A stretch of 64,000 nucleotides of DNA from Clostridium disporicum (lineage in GTDB: Bacteria; Bacillota; Clostridia; Clostridiales; Clostridiaceae): assembly GCF_001405015.1 (NCBI RefSeq), contig NZ_CYZX01000012.1, positions 42,860-106,859 on the forward strand. Reading direction: 5' to 3'. Made by a program: the position numbers and the translations under genes. A model generated the notes under the pieces. That model ran no database searches. It was not told where the DNA came from and worked only from the letters and a program-made list of their open reading frames with translations. This document shows positions 46,804 through 56,195 of the stretch, piece after piece (the first letter of the stretch is position 1; each line of letters starts with the position of its first letter).

Positions 46804-46849
46804 AAAAGTCACATGCGTGATTCTATATGGATCAGCATGTGACTTTTTT
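46804..46849 (+). terminator. Strong terminator downstream of prfC
   Basis: AAAAGTCACATGC (46804-46816) pairs perfectly with GCATGTGACTTTT (46835-46847), followed by TT. The hairpin array therefore lies inside the prfC transcript. Confidence 0.92.
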
Positions 46850-46980
46850 GAGTTATGTTTTAAATATTAAGCTTTATACTGTTTTAATTAGTAAAACACA
46901 TGGTATTAAATAAGTGACCAAATGATGTTTTGGTTATAATTCATAGTAGGTTTTTAATTCAATTCATACTTAGTATGGCT

Positions 46981-47137
46981 TTCTCTTTTGCGTAGCAGAC
47001 CCTTGTCAGTTGATGAAGTCAAGATTTTCACTTCTGCGTAGTAGAGTTTTCCCTTCGATGAAGTCGACTTTTCATTTTTGACAAAGTCAAGCCTTTTCCC
47101 TCTGCGTTAGCAGGCCTTTCACTTCACGCTTGAGCGA
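46981..47137 (-). repeat. Mini-hairpin array after fucU (minus orientation)
   Basis: Reading on the minus strand from the fucU stop: TCGC-tcaa-GCG, CTGC-taac-GCAG (47102-47113), TTGAC-ttt-GTCAA (47078-47090), GTCGA/TCGA units and CTGCTACGCAG, with GGGAAAA and GTGAAA linkers. Same style as the prfC array but with different stem sequences. A weak ACCAAA/TTTGGT hairpin at 46917-46934 may end the transcript. Confidence 0.82.
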
Positions 47138-47563
47138 CTAACATACTCCTTTTGTTAGTATAACGTTTGCATAAAGTGCCTTTTCTGATGTTGCTACTAC
47201 AGCGTAAGCTTCTTTAGCTTTTTCGTAGAAATCGAATCTTGGTAGAAATCCAAATGAAGTAAATTTATCGAAGTTATTATTTATTATTGTTTCGTATGTA
47301 TCCCAAATTGTTGGTACTACATCATCTCCAGGGACAACACTCATAAGTGATACTGGTTTTTCTGAATATGTGTCTAGTGGAAATAGTTTTAATATCGCTT
47401 CTAAAATTTCTGGAACATTATGTCCGTCTAATCTAACGACTCTTTGTCCACAAGTGTTAGATGGGAAGTTTCCATCTGCAATAACTATAGTATCTCCATG
47501 CCCCATTTCCATTAATATTTTTAATAATTCTGGTGAAAGTATTGAAGGTATTCCTTTTAACAT
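47138..47563 (-). CDS. fucU: L-fucose mutarotase (FucU/RbsD family)
   Basis: Protein of 141 aa interconverting the anomers of L-fucose so that the beta/alpha form is available to FucI. It begins MLKGIPSILSPELLKILMEM, with the active-site His and Asp in MGHGDTIVIADGNFPS and a C-terminal YANVILTKGV; these place it in FucU rather than RbsD (length 141 against 131, and the NFPSN segment). Divergent from the sugar ABC importer, 183 bp away. Confidence 0.9.
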   Translation of the reverse strand: MLKGIPSILSPELLKILMEMGHGDTIVIADGNFPSNTCGQRVVRLDGHNVPEILEAILKLFPLDTYSEKPVSLMSVVPGDDVVPTIWDTYETIINNNFDKFTSFGFLPRFDFYEKAKEAYAVVATSEKALYANVILTKGVC

Positions 47564-47647
47564 ATAAATCTCTCCTTTATTCTGTTGGTATTTAAATATA
47601 ATTTTACTAAATAATTATAAATTTTTCAATATTATGAAAAATTTATA

Positions 47648-47726
47648 TTGTAAAATATGGTAAAGATAGGTATAATGAAATCGTAAACAATAAAAAACAA
47701 AAAAAAACAACAAGAACAAACAATAA
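47648..47726 (+). promoter_or_regulatory. Promoter and A/C-rich operator of the sugar ABC operon
   Basis: TTGTAA (47648-47653), 17 bp, then TATAAT (47671-47676). Just after the expected start point are two copies of AAACAATAA (47685-47693 and 47718-47726), 33 bp apart (about three helical turns), in an AC-rich leader. Such spaced direct repeats suit DeoR-family binding. Confidence 0.65.
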
Positions 47727-47746
47727 TAAGGGGGAGGAGTGATTAA

Positions 47747-49234
47747 ATGAACAATGAAGTAGTATTAACAATGAAGAATATAGACAAGAAGTTTTTAGGT
47801 GTACATGCTTTAAAAAGTTGTTCATTAACTCTTAGAAAAGGAGAGGTTAATGCATTAGCCGGTGAGAATGGAGCTGGAAAGTCTACTTTGATGAAAATCC
47901 TTACTGGAATTTATCAAAGAGATGAAGGTGAAATCACTTATAATGGTAAAAAAATAGTTTTTAATAATCCAAGAGAAGCTCAAGAGGCTGGTATTGCAAT
48001 TGTTCACCAAGAATTAAACTTAATGAACCATTTAACAGCAGCTCAAAATATTTTTATTGGAAGAGAATCAGAAGGTTTCTTTTTAAATGATGCACTTTTA
48101 AATAAGAAGACAGAGGAACTTTTTAAAGAGTTAAAGCTAAATATTAAACCTACAGAAATAGTTGGCAATCTTTCAGTTGGTAAACAACAAATGATTGAAA
48201 TTGCAAAGGCTATTTCTTTTAAATCTAACATACTTATTTTGGATGAACCTACAGCTGCATTAACTGAAGCTGAAACTAAAGAGTTATTTAGAATAATGGA
48301 GGACTTAAAAAATAAGGGAGTTGCAATGGTTTACATATCTCATAGAATGGATGAGATATTCAAAATTACAGATAGAATTACTGTAATGAGGGATGGTGAA
48401 TTCATAAAGGAACTAAAAACTAAAGAAACAGAAATGAGCGAAATAATCAAATTGATGGTAGGCCGTAATATTACTTCTAATAAAAAAGAAAAAAGTAATG
48501 TTAAAGATGGTGCTGAAGTAGTTTTAGAGGTTAATAACTTAAACTCAAAGGACGTTAAAGATGTTTCATTTAACTTAAAACGTGGTGAGATTTTAGGGTT
48601 TGCAGGATTAATGGGAGCAGGTAGAACTGAAACTGCTAGATTAATATTTGGTGCTGACCATAGAAAATCTGGAGTTATAAAGGTAAATGGAAAAGAAATT
48701 AATATAAAGGATACTTCGGATGCAGTAAATGCAGGTATAGGATATCTTTCAGAAGATAGAAAGAGATATGGATTAGCCTTAGGACTTTCAGTATCGGATA
48801 ACTCAGTGTTAGCTAATCTTGAAAATTTTTCAAAAGGAATAATAGTTGATGATAAAAGGATTGAAGATATAAGTCAACAGTTTGTAGAAAAAATAAAAAC
48901 TAAAACACCATCTGTTAAACAATTAGTAAAAAATTTATCAGGTGGGAACCAACAAAAAGTTGTAATTGCAAAGTGGTTAATTAAAGATGCAGATATATTA
49001 ATATTTGATGAGCCTACACGTGGAATTGACGTAGGTGCAAAGAGTGAAATTTATAATTTAATGAATGAACTTGTTGAAGCAGGAAAATCAATAATAATGA
49101 TTTCTTCAGAGCTTCCAGAAATATTACGTATGAGTGATAGAATAGCGGTTATGTGCGAAGGTAAGCTTACAAAGATACTTGATATCAAAGAGGCAAATCA
49201 AGAAGTTATTATGAAATATGCTACGCAAAGATAA
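47747..49234 (+). CDS. Sugar ABC importer ATPase, two ATP-binding domains (RbsA/MglA-like)
   Basis: Protein of 495 aa powering uptake of a monosaccharide, probably L-fucose from context. Domain 1 has Walker A GENGAGKSTLMK, signature LSVGKQQMIEIAKA and Walker B ILDEPTAAL. Domain 2 has the degenerate Walker A GLMGAGRTETARL usual in this family, signature LSGGNQQKVVIAKWL and IFDEPTRGIDVG. GGGGGAGGAG ribosome site. First gene of a three-gene importer operon. Confidence 0.93.
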   Translation: MNNEVVLTMKNIDKKFLGVHALKSCSLTLRKGEVNALAGENGAGKSTLMKILTGIYQRDEGEITYNGKKIVFNNPREAQEAGIAIVHQELNLMNHLTAAQNIFIGRESEGFFLNDALLNKKTEELFKELKLNIKPTEIVGNLSVGKQQMIEIAKAISFKSNILILDEPTAALTEAETKELFRIMEDLKNKGVAMVYISHRMDEIFKITDRITVMRDGEFIKELKTKETEMSEIIKLMVGRNITSNKKEKSNVKDGAEVVLEVNNLNSKDVKDVSFNLKRGEILGFAGLMGAGRTETARLIFGADHRKSGVIKVNGKEINIKDTSDAVNAGIGYLSEDRKRYGLALGLSVSDNSVLANLENFSKGIIVDDKRIEDISQQFVEKIKTKTPSVKQLVKNLSGGNQQKVVIAKWLIKDADILIFDEPTRGIDVGAKSEIYNLMNELVEAGKSIIMISSELPEILRMSDRIAVMCEGKLTKILDIKEANQEVIMKYATQR

Positions 49235-49250
49235 TGAGGGAGGATAAAAA

Positions 49251-50303
49251 ATGGATAATAAAAATGGTTTAATTGAAAAAATAAAAGGTCAAGGATTACA
49301 AAAATTATTTTCTTTAATAGCTTTAGTAGTGTTAATTCTTGTATTCTCATTATTAGGACAAAACTTCTTTAGTAAAGAAAGCTTTGTAAATATATTAGAT
49401 TCATCATACTATATAGGATTTATGGCTATTGGTGTTACTTTTGTAATTATTACTGGAGGAATGGACCTTTCAATAGGAACAGTAATGATGTGTTCAGCAT
49501 TATTAGGTGGTGTTGCTTATAACGTATGGGGTTGGTCTATAGGAATGGCATTAGCTTTAATTGTAGTTGTAGCTACTCTTTTTGGATTAGTTAATGGAAT
49601 ACTTATTGCAAAATTAAAGTTACCTCCATTTATAGCAACAATGGGAACAATGTTAATATCTCAAGGTTTAGGGTCAATTATAGCTAAGGTTCAAACACAA
49701 CGTTATCCTACAGCTTATGAAGAAGCAGGATGGTTTAAATCAGTATTCTTCAAAACTGAAGGTGGCTTCCCAATGGGAATTATATTCCTGGCGATATTCT
49801 TTATAGTGGCATTTATAATATTAAACAAAACTCGTATAGGAAGATATGCTTTTGCTATAGGTAGTAATGAAGAAGCAGTTAGACTTTCAGGTGTAAATGT
49901 AGATAAGTGGAAGATAATGGTTTATGTAATAAGTGGATTCTTCGCAGGACTTGGAGGAATAATGTATGCTGCAACATATACAACTATTATACCTGGTACA
50001 GGTAATGGTATAGAATTACAAGCAATTGCAGCGGTAGTTATTGGAGGAACATCACTAGCTGGTGGAATAGGATCAATAACTGGAACAATAATTGGTGTTT
50101 ACGTAATGAGCGTTCTTAAAAATGGATTAATGTCTATGAATCTTCAAGGGCAATGGCAAGTATTCTTTACAGGTGTAGTTGTTATTTGTGCTGTATTAAT
50201 AGATATATATAGAAACAAAAAGGCTAACGAAGTTAAGAAAGACAAAAAAGAAAGTAAAAAGGTTAGAGAAGTGAAATCAACTAGTGGTGCTTTGAAGCAG
50301 TAA
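49251..50303 (+). CDS. Sugar ABC importer permease (RbsC-like)
   Basis: Membrane protein of 350 aa with eight to ten helices. Family motifs: GVTFVIITGGMDLSIGTVM, NGILIAKLKLPPFIATMGTM, and the ATPase-contact region RIGRYAFAIGSNEEAVRLSGVN. The C-terminal tail is Lys-rich. It lies 16 nt after the ATPase gene. The substrate is inferred as fucose only from the neighbours. Confidence 0.93.
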   Translation: MDNKNGLIEKIKGQGLQKLFSLIALVVLILVFSLLGQNFFSKESFVNILDSSYYIGFMAIGVTFVIITGGMDLSIGTVMMCSALLGGVAYNVWGWSIGMALALIVVVATLFGLVNGILIAKLKLPPFIATMGTMLISQGLGSIIAKVQTQRYPTAYEEAGWFKSVFFKTEGGFPMGIIFLAIFFIVAFIILNKTRIGRYAFAIGSNEEAVRLSGVNVDKWKIMVYVISGFFAGLGGIMYAATYTTIIPGTGNGIELQAIAAVVIGGTSLAGGIGSITGTIIGVYVMSVLKNGLMSMNLQGQWQVFFTGVVVICAVLIDIYRNKKANEVKKDKKESKKVREVKSTSGALKQ

Positions 50304-50348
50304 AATGCTGAAAATATATTTATAAGGTAAAAATGGGAGGGTATATTT

Positions 50349-51485
50349 ATGAGGAAAATCAAAAAAATTGTTAGCCTTGCAGTTACTATTGCATTAGTAG
50401 GAAGTTTAGCAGGGTGTGGATCATCAAACTCATCAGGATCATCAGGAACTTCTGAAGGAGGAGATACATCTACTTCAAGTGGAGACAAACCTTATGTAGC
50501 AGTAGTTTCTAAAGGATTCCAACATCAATTCTGGCAAGTAGTTAAAAAAGGTGCAGACCAAGCGGCTGCAGATTTAGGAGTTACTATTACTTTTGAAGGA
50601 CCAGCTTCAGAAAGTGATATAAACGATCAAGTTAACATGATAAATTCAGCTTTATCTAAAAAACCAAGTGCATTAGCTTTAGCAGCACTTGATACACAAG
50701 CTGTATCATCACAATTAGCAGAAGCTCAAAAACAAGGAATTCCAGTAGTAGGATTTGACTCAGGTGTTCCAGGAGCTCCAGAAGGACAAGTTGCAGCAAA
50801 TGCAGCAACAGACAACTATAATGCAGCTACAATACCAGCAGACAAATTATTGGAAGTTGAAACAATAGTAGAAAAGATTAAGGGAGCTACAGCAGCATCT
50901 CCAGTTGCTATAGGAGTAGTTTCTCAAGATGCTACAAGTGCTTCACTTATAGACAGAACTAAAGGATTTATAGACAGAGCATTTGAAAAATGCGAAGAAT
51001 TAGTAGGAGCTGGAAATGTAGAAGTTGTAGGACATGATTCTTACAACAAAAAAGCTACAGGAGAAGCAATAGTTAAGATAGTTGTAAACGTTCCTCCAAC
51101 AACTTCAGCTACAGACGTTCAAAACTCTGCACAAGCTGTACTAGCAACAGAAAACCTAATTGCTATATATGGATCTAACCAAGGTGGAGTAGATGGTATA
51201 TTAGCAGCTTCTAACGACGGAAGCGACTTCAACAAAGAAAACGGTAAATATAAAGATATAGTTGCTGTTGGATTTGACTCAGGAAAAGGGCAAAAGACTG
51301 CAGTTGAAAAAGGTTGGTTCTTAGGATCAGTTACTCAAGATCCATACCAAATCGGTTACCAAGCTGTTGCTTTAGCTGTTAAAGCTATGAATGGTGAAAA
51401 AGTATCAGATGTTGATACAGGTGCTAAATGGTACGATCAATCTAACTTCAATGATGAAGATATAAACCAATTATTATATGACTAA
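50349..51485 (+). CDS. Sugar-binding lipoprotein of the ABC importer (RbsB-like)
   Basis: Periplasmic-binding-protein type 1 of 378 aa, anchored by a lipobox LAGC at Cys23 and a Ser/Gly-rich linker. Two alpha/beta lobes: YVAVVSKGFQHQFWQVVKKG, then DINDQVNMINSALSKKP, VVGFDSGVP, and a GFDSGKGQKTAVEKGWFLGS hinge segment. GGGAGG ribosome site. A terminator follows directly at 51503-51539. Confidence 0.93.
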   Translation: MRKIKKIVSLAVTIALVGSLAGCGSSNSSGSSGTSEGGDTSTSSGDKPYVAVVSKGFQHQFWQVVKKGADQAAADLGVTITFEGPASESDINDQVNMINSALSKKPSALALAALDTQAVSSQLAEAQKQGIPVVGFDSGVPGAPEGQVAANAATDNYNAATIPADKLLEVETIVEKIKGATAASPVAIGVVSQDATSASLIDRTKGFIDRAFEKCEELVGAGNVEVVGHDSYNKKATGEAIVKIVVNVPPTTSATDVQNSAQAVLATENLIAIYGSNQGGVDGILAASNDGSDFNKENGKYKDIVAVGFDSGKGQKTAVEKGWFLGSVTQDPYQIGYQAVALAVKAMNGEKVSDVDTGAKWYDQSNFNDEDINQLLYD

Positions 51486-51502
51486 AATTTAATTAAATAA
51501 AG

Positions 51503-51539
51503 AAAGAATACTGTTTTTTATGGGCAGTATTCTTTTTTT
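51503..51539 (+). terminator. Terminator after the sugar ABC operon
   Basis: AAAGAATACTG (51503-51513) pairs perfectly with CAGTATTCTTT (51525-51535), followed by TTTT. The next hairpin array lies beyond it. Confidence 0.92.
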
Positions 51540-51550
51540 ATGAGAGAGGG

Positions 51551-51905
51551 AGAGGTTTTGCTGGCGCAAAAGAGCAGTAGTCGCTGAAGCGAGGGCAATA
51601 GTTTTGCTGACGCAAAAGTCCAGAAGTCGCTGAAGCGAGACCAATAGTTTTGCTGCGCAAAAGTCCAGGAGTCGCTGACGCGAGTGCAATAGTTTTGCTG
51701 ACGCAAAAGTGCCATAGTCAGATTGTTGAGAGCGGTGAGTGATTGGGTTAAAGAGGATAAGTCATTTTTGAGTAACAAGATTGGATTTATGAAGTAAAGA
51801 GAGGTTTTGCTGGCGCAAAAGAGCGGTAGTCGCTATCGCGAGGGCAATAGTTTTGCTACGCAAAAGTCCTATAGTCAGCTATCGCTGAGAGCGTTAGGTG
51901 ATAGG
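51551..51905 (+). repeat. Mini-hairpin array downstream of the sugar ABC operon
   Basis: Two kinds of unit alternate: TTTTGC-tggc/tgac-GCAAAA (first at 51556-51571) and TCGC-tgaa/tgac/tatc-GCGA (first at 51581-51592), with GTCCAGAAG, GGGCAATAG and similar linkers. A block starting AGAGGTTTTGCTGG at 51551 recurs at 51798, about 247 bp later, as a shorter copy. Stems are conserved while loops vary. Overlapping reading frames of 60-86 codons on the minus strand are products of the repeat, not genes. Confidence 0.9.
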
Positions 51906-52099
51906 GCAAAGGAGCTATAAATTATTTTTTAGCAATAAGGTTGGATTTTGGTAAGATGGACAAGTTTTGGGAGTGTAAAAGAGCAGATATTTTACTGACA
52001 CAAAAGTCTGAGATAAATAAATTCTATAATTGTGTTTATTACATTATTAATATGGAGAGAGTTATTTATAATAGGAGTATTTGTTTAGGATGTGGTTTT

Positions 52100-52456
52100 A
52101 TGAATTCAGAGATTTTAGAGTTAAGTAGAAGTATTGCTACTGATTCTATCTATATTTGTAGAGAATTAATTAAATTGAGAGAATACTCAATTGCTGATCA
52201 ATTAAAAAGGTCTTGTACTAGTGTAGGAGCTAACATAGGTGAAGCTATGTATGCTGAAAGTAAGAGGGATTTTATACATAAGTTGAATATTTCAATTAAA
52301 GAATGTAGTGAAAGTATTTTTTGGATAAGAACTATTAAAGATAATAGCATAATTGAAGATGAGATCATAATTAAAAGATTATATAATAATTGTTTTAGCA
52401 TTAAAAGGTTACTATGGGCTACTATAAAAACAACAAAGAAAACCCTCAGTAAATAA
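52100..52456 (+). CDS. Four-helix bundle protein of the 23S rRNA intervening-sequence (S23/IVP) family
   Basis: Protein of 118 aa from ATG 52100 (TAGGATG at 52087-52093). An upstream in-frame start at 51941 would add 53 residues derived from the repeat array. Conserved helices: LELSRSIATDSIYIC, the SIADQLKRSCTSVGANIGEA core and AESKRDFIHKLNISIKECSES. Family members are often encoded inside rRNA insertions or stand alone with unknown function. Here it stands alone between two mini-hairpin arrays, which raises the idea of a nucleic-acid link. Confidence 0.85.
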   Translation: MNSEILELSRSIATDSIYICRELIKLREYSIADQLKRSCTSVGANIGEAMYAESKRDFIHKLNISIKECSESIFWIRTIKDNSIIEDEIIIKRLYNNCFSIKRLLWATIKTTKKTLSK

Positions 52457-52470
52457 TAAAACTGAGGGTT
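52441..52470. terminator. Hairpin terminator, probably for fucI (minus)
   Basis: AACCCTCAGT (52441-52450) and ACTGAGGGTT (52461-52470) form a perfect 10-bp stem overlapping the end of the four-helix protein gene. On the minus strand it is followed by TTCTTTGTTGTTTTT, so it can end the fucI transcript; the + side has only a weak tail. Confidence 0.65.
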
Positions 52471-52540
52471 AAAAATATTAAGATAATTATTAGCAAATGT
52501 ATTATTAATAGTTATAAATGAGCCAAAGCCACATTGAATA

Positions 52541-52645
52541 TTTGCGATAGTGAATATTGCGCATTTGCGAAGCAAATCTCTTGGACTGCTGCAGGCACAT
52601 TTGAACTCGACGAAGTCGACATCTTGGACATTTGCGACAGCAAAT
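52541..52645 (-). repeat. Mini-hairpin array after fucI (minus orientation)
   Basis: From the fucI stop on the minus strand: ATTTGC-tgtc-GCAAAT (52645-52630), TCGAC-ttc-GTCGA (52619-52607), a TGCC-tgca-GCA unit and ATTTGC-ttc-GCAAAT (52577-52563), linked by GTCCAAGA. These are the same words as in the array at 63.2 kb in the pdu operon. Confidence 0.85.
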
Positions 52646-52650
52646 CTATT

Positions 52651-54429
52651 TTATTTATATAAAGGGCCAAAGTTTTGACAGAATCTAAAGTCTGCAGATT
52701 CTAAGTCTTTAGTTCCAAACATTCCAGCAGTACTTGGTCTGAAGATTTTTTCTTCTGGTACGTTGTGCATAGCAACTGGAATTCTTAACATTGAAGCCAT
52801 AGTTATTAGGTCAGCCCCGATGTGGCCGTATGATATAGCACCGTGATTAGCTCCCCAGTTATTCATTACTGAGTAAACATCTTTGAATGCACCTTCTCCA
52901 GTTAGGTTTGGAGCAAACCAAGTTGTTGGCCATGATGAATCTGTTCTATTATCTATAGTTTGGTGAACTTCTGGATCTAATTCAACAGTATATCCTTCAG
53001 CAATTTGAAGAACTGGTCCTAATCCATCAACTAAACATATTCTTGACATTGTCATTGGCATTCCAGCTTTTGATAAGAATTTAGAAGAGTATCCGCCTCC
53101 TCTGAAGTATTCGTGAACTGCTGGCCACCATGTTGTAGCTTCTAAGCAATCATTAACTTCAGCTTCTGTGATTTCCCAGAATGGTTTTAATGCTGGATTT
53201 CCTTCTTTATCAGTTTGTCTTCCAGTAGCATCTATAGTAGTAGCCCCTGAGTTTATTAAGTGGATAATACCGTTAGCAGCACGTCCAGTTAATTCTTTTC
53301 CTGTAACTCTCTTAACTGCATCTGGAGACCAGTAAGTTCTTACGTCTGAGAATAATTGAGCTGTATTTGTTAAAAGGTGACCAAATAACATTGCAACACC
53401 GTTTAATGAATCGTTTTCTGTAGCTAATACATAAGCTTCTCTTATACCATTCCAGTCAAATGAAGAGCAAAGTATAGCTTCCATAAAGTCACCATTTGGC
53501 ATATGGTCTGTCCAGTGTCTTTGACCTTGGAATCCACCAGCTATAGCATTGTGACCTTCTGATTCTTCAATAAATCCTAATTCAGCAAGTCTTGGGTTTC
53601 CAACCATTAAGTCTTTTGCAATAAGAGTCATCTTAACAACAGTTTCCCAAATTTTATCTTTTTCTTCTCTAGTTCTTTGATTTTCAGGAGCATTTTTATC
53701 TGTTCCTTCTTTGCAGTTTTCTTTAACCCATGCTAAAGCTTTTTCGTATTCAACTGGGTCATATATTTCTCTATCAAGTCTTCTGTTGATTTCACTCATA
53801 TCAACATATTCATTTCTCATTCCAAGATATTTTTGGAAGAACTTTTGATCAACAATTGAACCTGCAATACCCATTGAAACAGATCCAATTGAAAGGTATG
53901 ATCTTCCTTTCATTTGAGCAACAGCTAATCCAGCTTTTGCAAATCTTAATAATTTTTCTTTAACATCTTCAGGTATTTCTGTCATGTTAGCATCTTGAAC
54001 ATCTCTTCCATATATACCGAAAGCAGGTAATCCAAATTGGCTATGTCCAGAAAGAGCAGCAGCTAAGTAAACAGCACCAGGTCTTTCAGTACCATTGAAT
54101 CCCCAGATAGCCTTTGGTCTATGTGGATCCATATCTATAGTTTCACTACCATAACACCAGCAAGGAGTTACAGTAAGAGTTAAGCCTACGCCTTCTTTTG
54201 CAAATTTATCTGCACATCTAGCTGCTTCAGCAACTCCACCTATTGTAGAGTCTGCAATAACACATTCTACAGCTTCACCGTTTGGATATCTTAATGTAGA
54301 AGAGTATAAATCAGCAACTTGCTTTGCCATATTCATAGTTTGTTCTTCTAATGATTCTCTAACACCTAATCTTCTACCATCAATAGTAGGTCTAATACCT
54401 ATCTTTGGATATTTAGTATTTAATCCCAT
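52651..54429 (-). CDS. fucI: L-fucose isomerase
   Basis: Mn-dependent ketol isomerase (592 aa) turning L-fucose into L-fuculose. Landmarks: YPKIGIRPTIDGRRLGVRES at the N-terminus, CADKFAKEGVGLTLTVTPCW, GFNGTERPGAVYLAAAL, the ATENDSLNGVAMLFGHLL metal region, and the His-containing NWGANHGAISYGHIGAD near the C-terminus. Length equals the usual 590-595 aa. GGGAGGG ribosome site. Divergent from the FGGY kinase gene with a shared 214-bp control region. Confidence 0.96.
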   Translation of the reverse strand: MGLNTKYPKIGIRPTIDGRRLGVRESLEEQTMNMAKQVADLYSSTLRYPNGEAVECVIADSTIGGVAEAARCADKFAKEGVGLTLTVTPCWCYGSETIDMDPHRPKAIWGFNGTERPGAVYLAAALSGHSQFGLPAFGIYGRDVQDANMTEIPEDVKEKLLRFAKAGLAVAQMKGRSYLSIGSVSMGIAGSIVDQKFFQKYLGMRNEYVDMSEINRRLDREIYDPVEYEKALAWVKENCKEGTDKNAPENQRTREEKDKIWETVVKMTLIAKDLMVGNPRLAELGFIEESEGHNAIAGGFQGQRHWTDHMPNGDFMEAILCSSFDWNGIREAYVLATENDSLNGVAMLFGHLLTNTAQLFSDVRTYWSPDAVKRVTGKELTGRAANGIIHLINSGATTIDATGRQTDKEGNPALKPFWEITEAEVNDCLEATTWWPAVHEYFRGGGYSSKFLSKAGMPMTMSRICLVDGLGPVLQIAEGYTVELDPEVHQTIDNRTDSSWPTTWFAPNLTGEGAFKDVYSVMNNWGANHGAISYGHIGADLITMASMLRIPVAMHNVPEEKIFRPSTAGMFGTKDLESADFRFCQNFGPLYK

Positions 54430-54562
54430 AATTCTAACCCTCCCATATTTAAAACATATACATTCTAAACGTATACATATTTTACAATAATTAGTTTACA
54501 ACAAAAAAATGGACAAGTCAATCAAAACCAAAATAAACACAGAAAAAAACATGTAAAAAATA

Positions 54563-54591
54563 TTGTTTATGTTGTTTTTATGTTGTATTAT
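54563..54591 (+). promoter_or_regulatory. FGGY-kinase promoter with TTTATGTTG operator repeats
   Basis: TTGTTT (54563-54568), 17 bp, TATTAT (54586-54591). Two direct copies of TTTATGTTG lie inside it (54566-54574 and 54577-54585), 11 bp apart, so a bound repressor would cover the promoter. The same motif, mostly as its complement CAACATAAA, recurs upstream of fucA. The region is shared with divergent fucI. Confidence 0.65.
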
Positions 54592-54643
54592 ATAAATGCA
54601 CAGGTAAATATTTACATAAAGTTAAGCGGGGGTATATGAATTT

Positions 54644-56071
54644 ATGAGCAATTTTTTAGCATTTGATTTTGGAGCATCTTCAGGAAGAGCTATTTTGGTT
54701 AAGATTGAAAAGGACTACATTGATATGAAGGAGATACATAGATTTCCTAATGAACCAGTTTTCTTAGGAGATAAATATGTTTGGGATTTTCCTAGATTAT
54801 TAAATGAAACTAAGACAGCTCTTAAAAAAGTAGTAGCATCAGGGACAAAAATAACTTCTATTGGAATAGATACATGGGGAGTTGATTATGGTCTTTTAGA
54901 TAAGGATAATAATTTAATTGGGATGCCTATGCATTATAGAGATGAAAGAAATTATGAAGGCGTAAAAGAGGTTGAAAAGAAAATTGATTTAGAAAGGCTT
55001 TATTTAAGAACTGGTATTTCGAATAATACTTTTAATACAGCATTCCAACTCGTTGGTGATAGATTAAAAAGAAATACGATTTTAGAGAATGCAGATTCTT
55101 TATTATTTATGCCAGACCTTTTTGCATATTATTTAACTAATGAAAAGAAAAATGAATTTACAATAGCATCAACTTCAGGACTTTTAGATATGAAAAATAG
55201 AACTTGGGATAAGGAACTAATAAATGCATTAGGAATTCCTGAAAATATCTTTAATGAGATAATTGAGCCAGGAGAAACTTATGGATATTTAACAGATGAA
55301 GTAATGGATGAAACAGGAATGGATAGAGTTCCTGTAATAGCAATTGGTGGACATGATACTGCATCAGCTGTGGCAGGTACTCCATTTAAGAATAAAGGTA
55401 ATGCATTTTTAAGCTCTGGAACATGGTCACTTCTAGGGTTAGAAATAGATTCACCGATAATTAGTGAAGAAACATTTAAAGCATCATTAACTAATGAAGG
55501 TGGAGTAGGAAATAAGATAAGGTTATTAAAAAATATAAATGGTACATGGTTACTTCAACAATTAAGAAAGAACTGGTGTGAATTCCATGAGGAAATAGGG
55601 TTCCCAGATATAATTAGAGAAGCTAAAAAGTATGAAGATTGTACATTTAAAGTTAATACAAATGACCCAAGACTTATGAATACAAAGAATATGATTAAAT
55701 CAATTAAAGAATATTGTATAGAACATGGACAAGGTGAACCTACAGAGTTAGGGGAAATAGCTATGGCTATATATAATGGATTGACTAGTGAGTACAAAGC
55801 TACAATAGAAGAATTAGAAGAGATTTCAGGAAGAGAGATTCCAGGTATCAACGTTGTTGGTGGAGGAATCCAAGATAAATTTTTATGTGAGTTAACAATG
55901 AAGAGAACAGGAAAAACTTTAATAGCAGGGCCTATTGAAGCTGCTGTATTAGGAAATGTTATGATACAAGCTATAGCAAATAATGAGATAGAATCTATTG
56001 AAGAAGGTAGAGAACTTATCTTTAATGCATTTAGCTGTGAAGTATATTCTCAAGAGGTTGTATTAGAGTAA
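54644..56071 (+). CDS. FGGY carbohydrate kinase, rhamnulokinase-type, probable L-fuculokinase
   Basis: Two-domain FGGY kinase of 475 aa that phosphorylates the ketose at C1. The first phosphate loop is FLAFDFGASSGRAILVKI and the catalytic Asp is in SIGIDTWGVDYGLL. The second domain has AIGGHDTASAVAGTPF, SSGTWSLLGLE and VVGGGIQDKFLCELT. By sequence it is closer to RhaB than to enteric FucK, but its position beside fucI and before fucA argues for L-fuculose; it might also serve rhamnulose. GCGGGGG ribosome site. Confidence 0.88.
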   Translation: MSNFLAFDFGASSGRAILVKIEKDYIDMKEIHRFPNEPVFLGDKYVWDFPRLLNETKTALKKVVASGTKITSIGIDTWGVDYGLLDKDNNLIGMPMHYRDERNYEGVKEVEKKIDLERLYLRTGISNNTFNTAFQLVGDRLKRNTILENADSLLFMPDLFAYYLTNEKKNEFTIASTSGLLDMKNRTWDKELINALGIPENIFNEIIEPGETYGYLTDEVMDETGMDRVPVIAIGGHDTASAVAGTPFKNKGNAFLSSGTWSLLGLEIDSPIISEETFKASLTNEGGVGNKIRLLKNINGTWLLQQLRKNWCEFHEEIGFPDIIREAKKYEDCTFKVNTNDPRLMNTKNMIKSIKEYCIEHGQGEPTELGEIAMAIYNGLTSEYKATIEELEEISGREIPGINVVGGGIQDKFLCELTMKRTGKTLIAGPIEAAVLGNVMIQAIANNEIESIEEGRELIFNAFSCEVYSQEVVLE

Positions 56072-56160
56072 ATTGTAACTATCAGAACAGTTAAAAACAA
56101 TAACAGTCTAACTAATACTATATCAAAATTTGAAAAATATACTTTAAATTTACAAAAATT

Positions 56161-56169
56161 CAGGTATAA
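56161..56169 (+). promoter_or_regulatory. Extended -10 of the DeoR-type regulator gene
   Basis: CAGGTATAAT has a consensus -10 at 56164-56169 only about 26 bp before the GTG start. No convincing -35 at standard spacing. Confidence 0.45.
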
Positions 56170-56195
56170 TTTAAAGATAGAATAAAGAAAAGGTT

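Noticed and set aside
51489..51778. Overlapping minus-strand reading frames of 66 and 86 codons in the repeat array
   Set aside because: They are made entirely of the mini-hairpin repeat, lack ribosome sites and repeat the same words; not genes.
51941..52099. N-terminal 53-residue extension of the four-helix bundle protein
   Set aside because: Encoded by the edge of the repeat array and absent from the family; ATG 52100 has a ribosome site.
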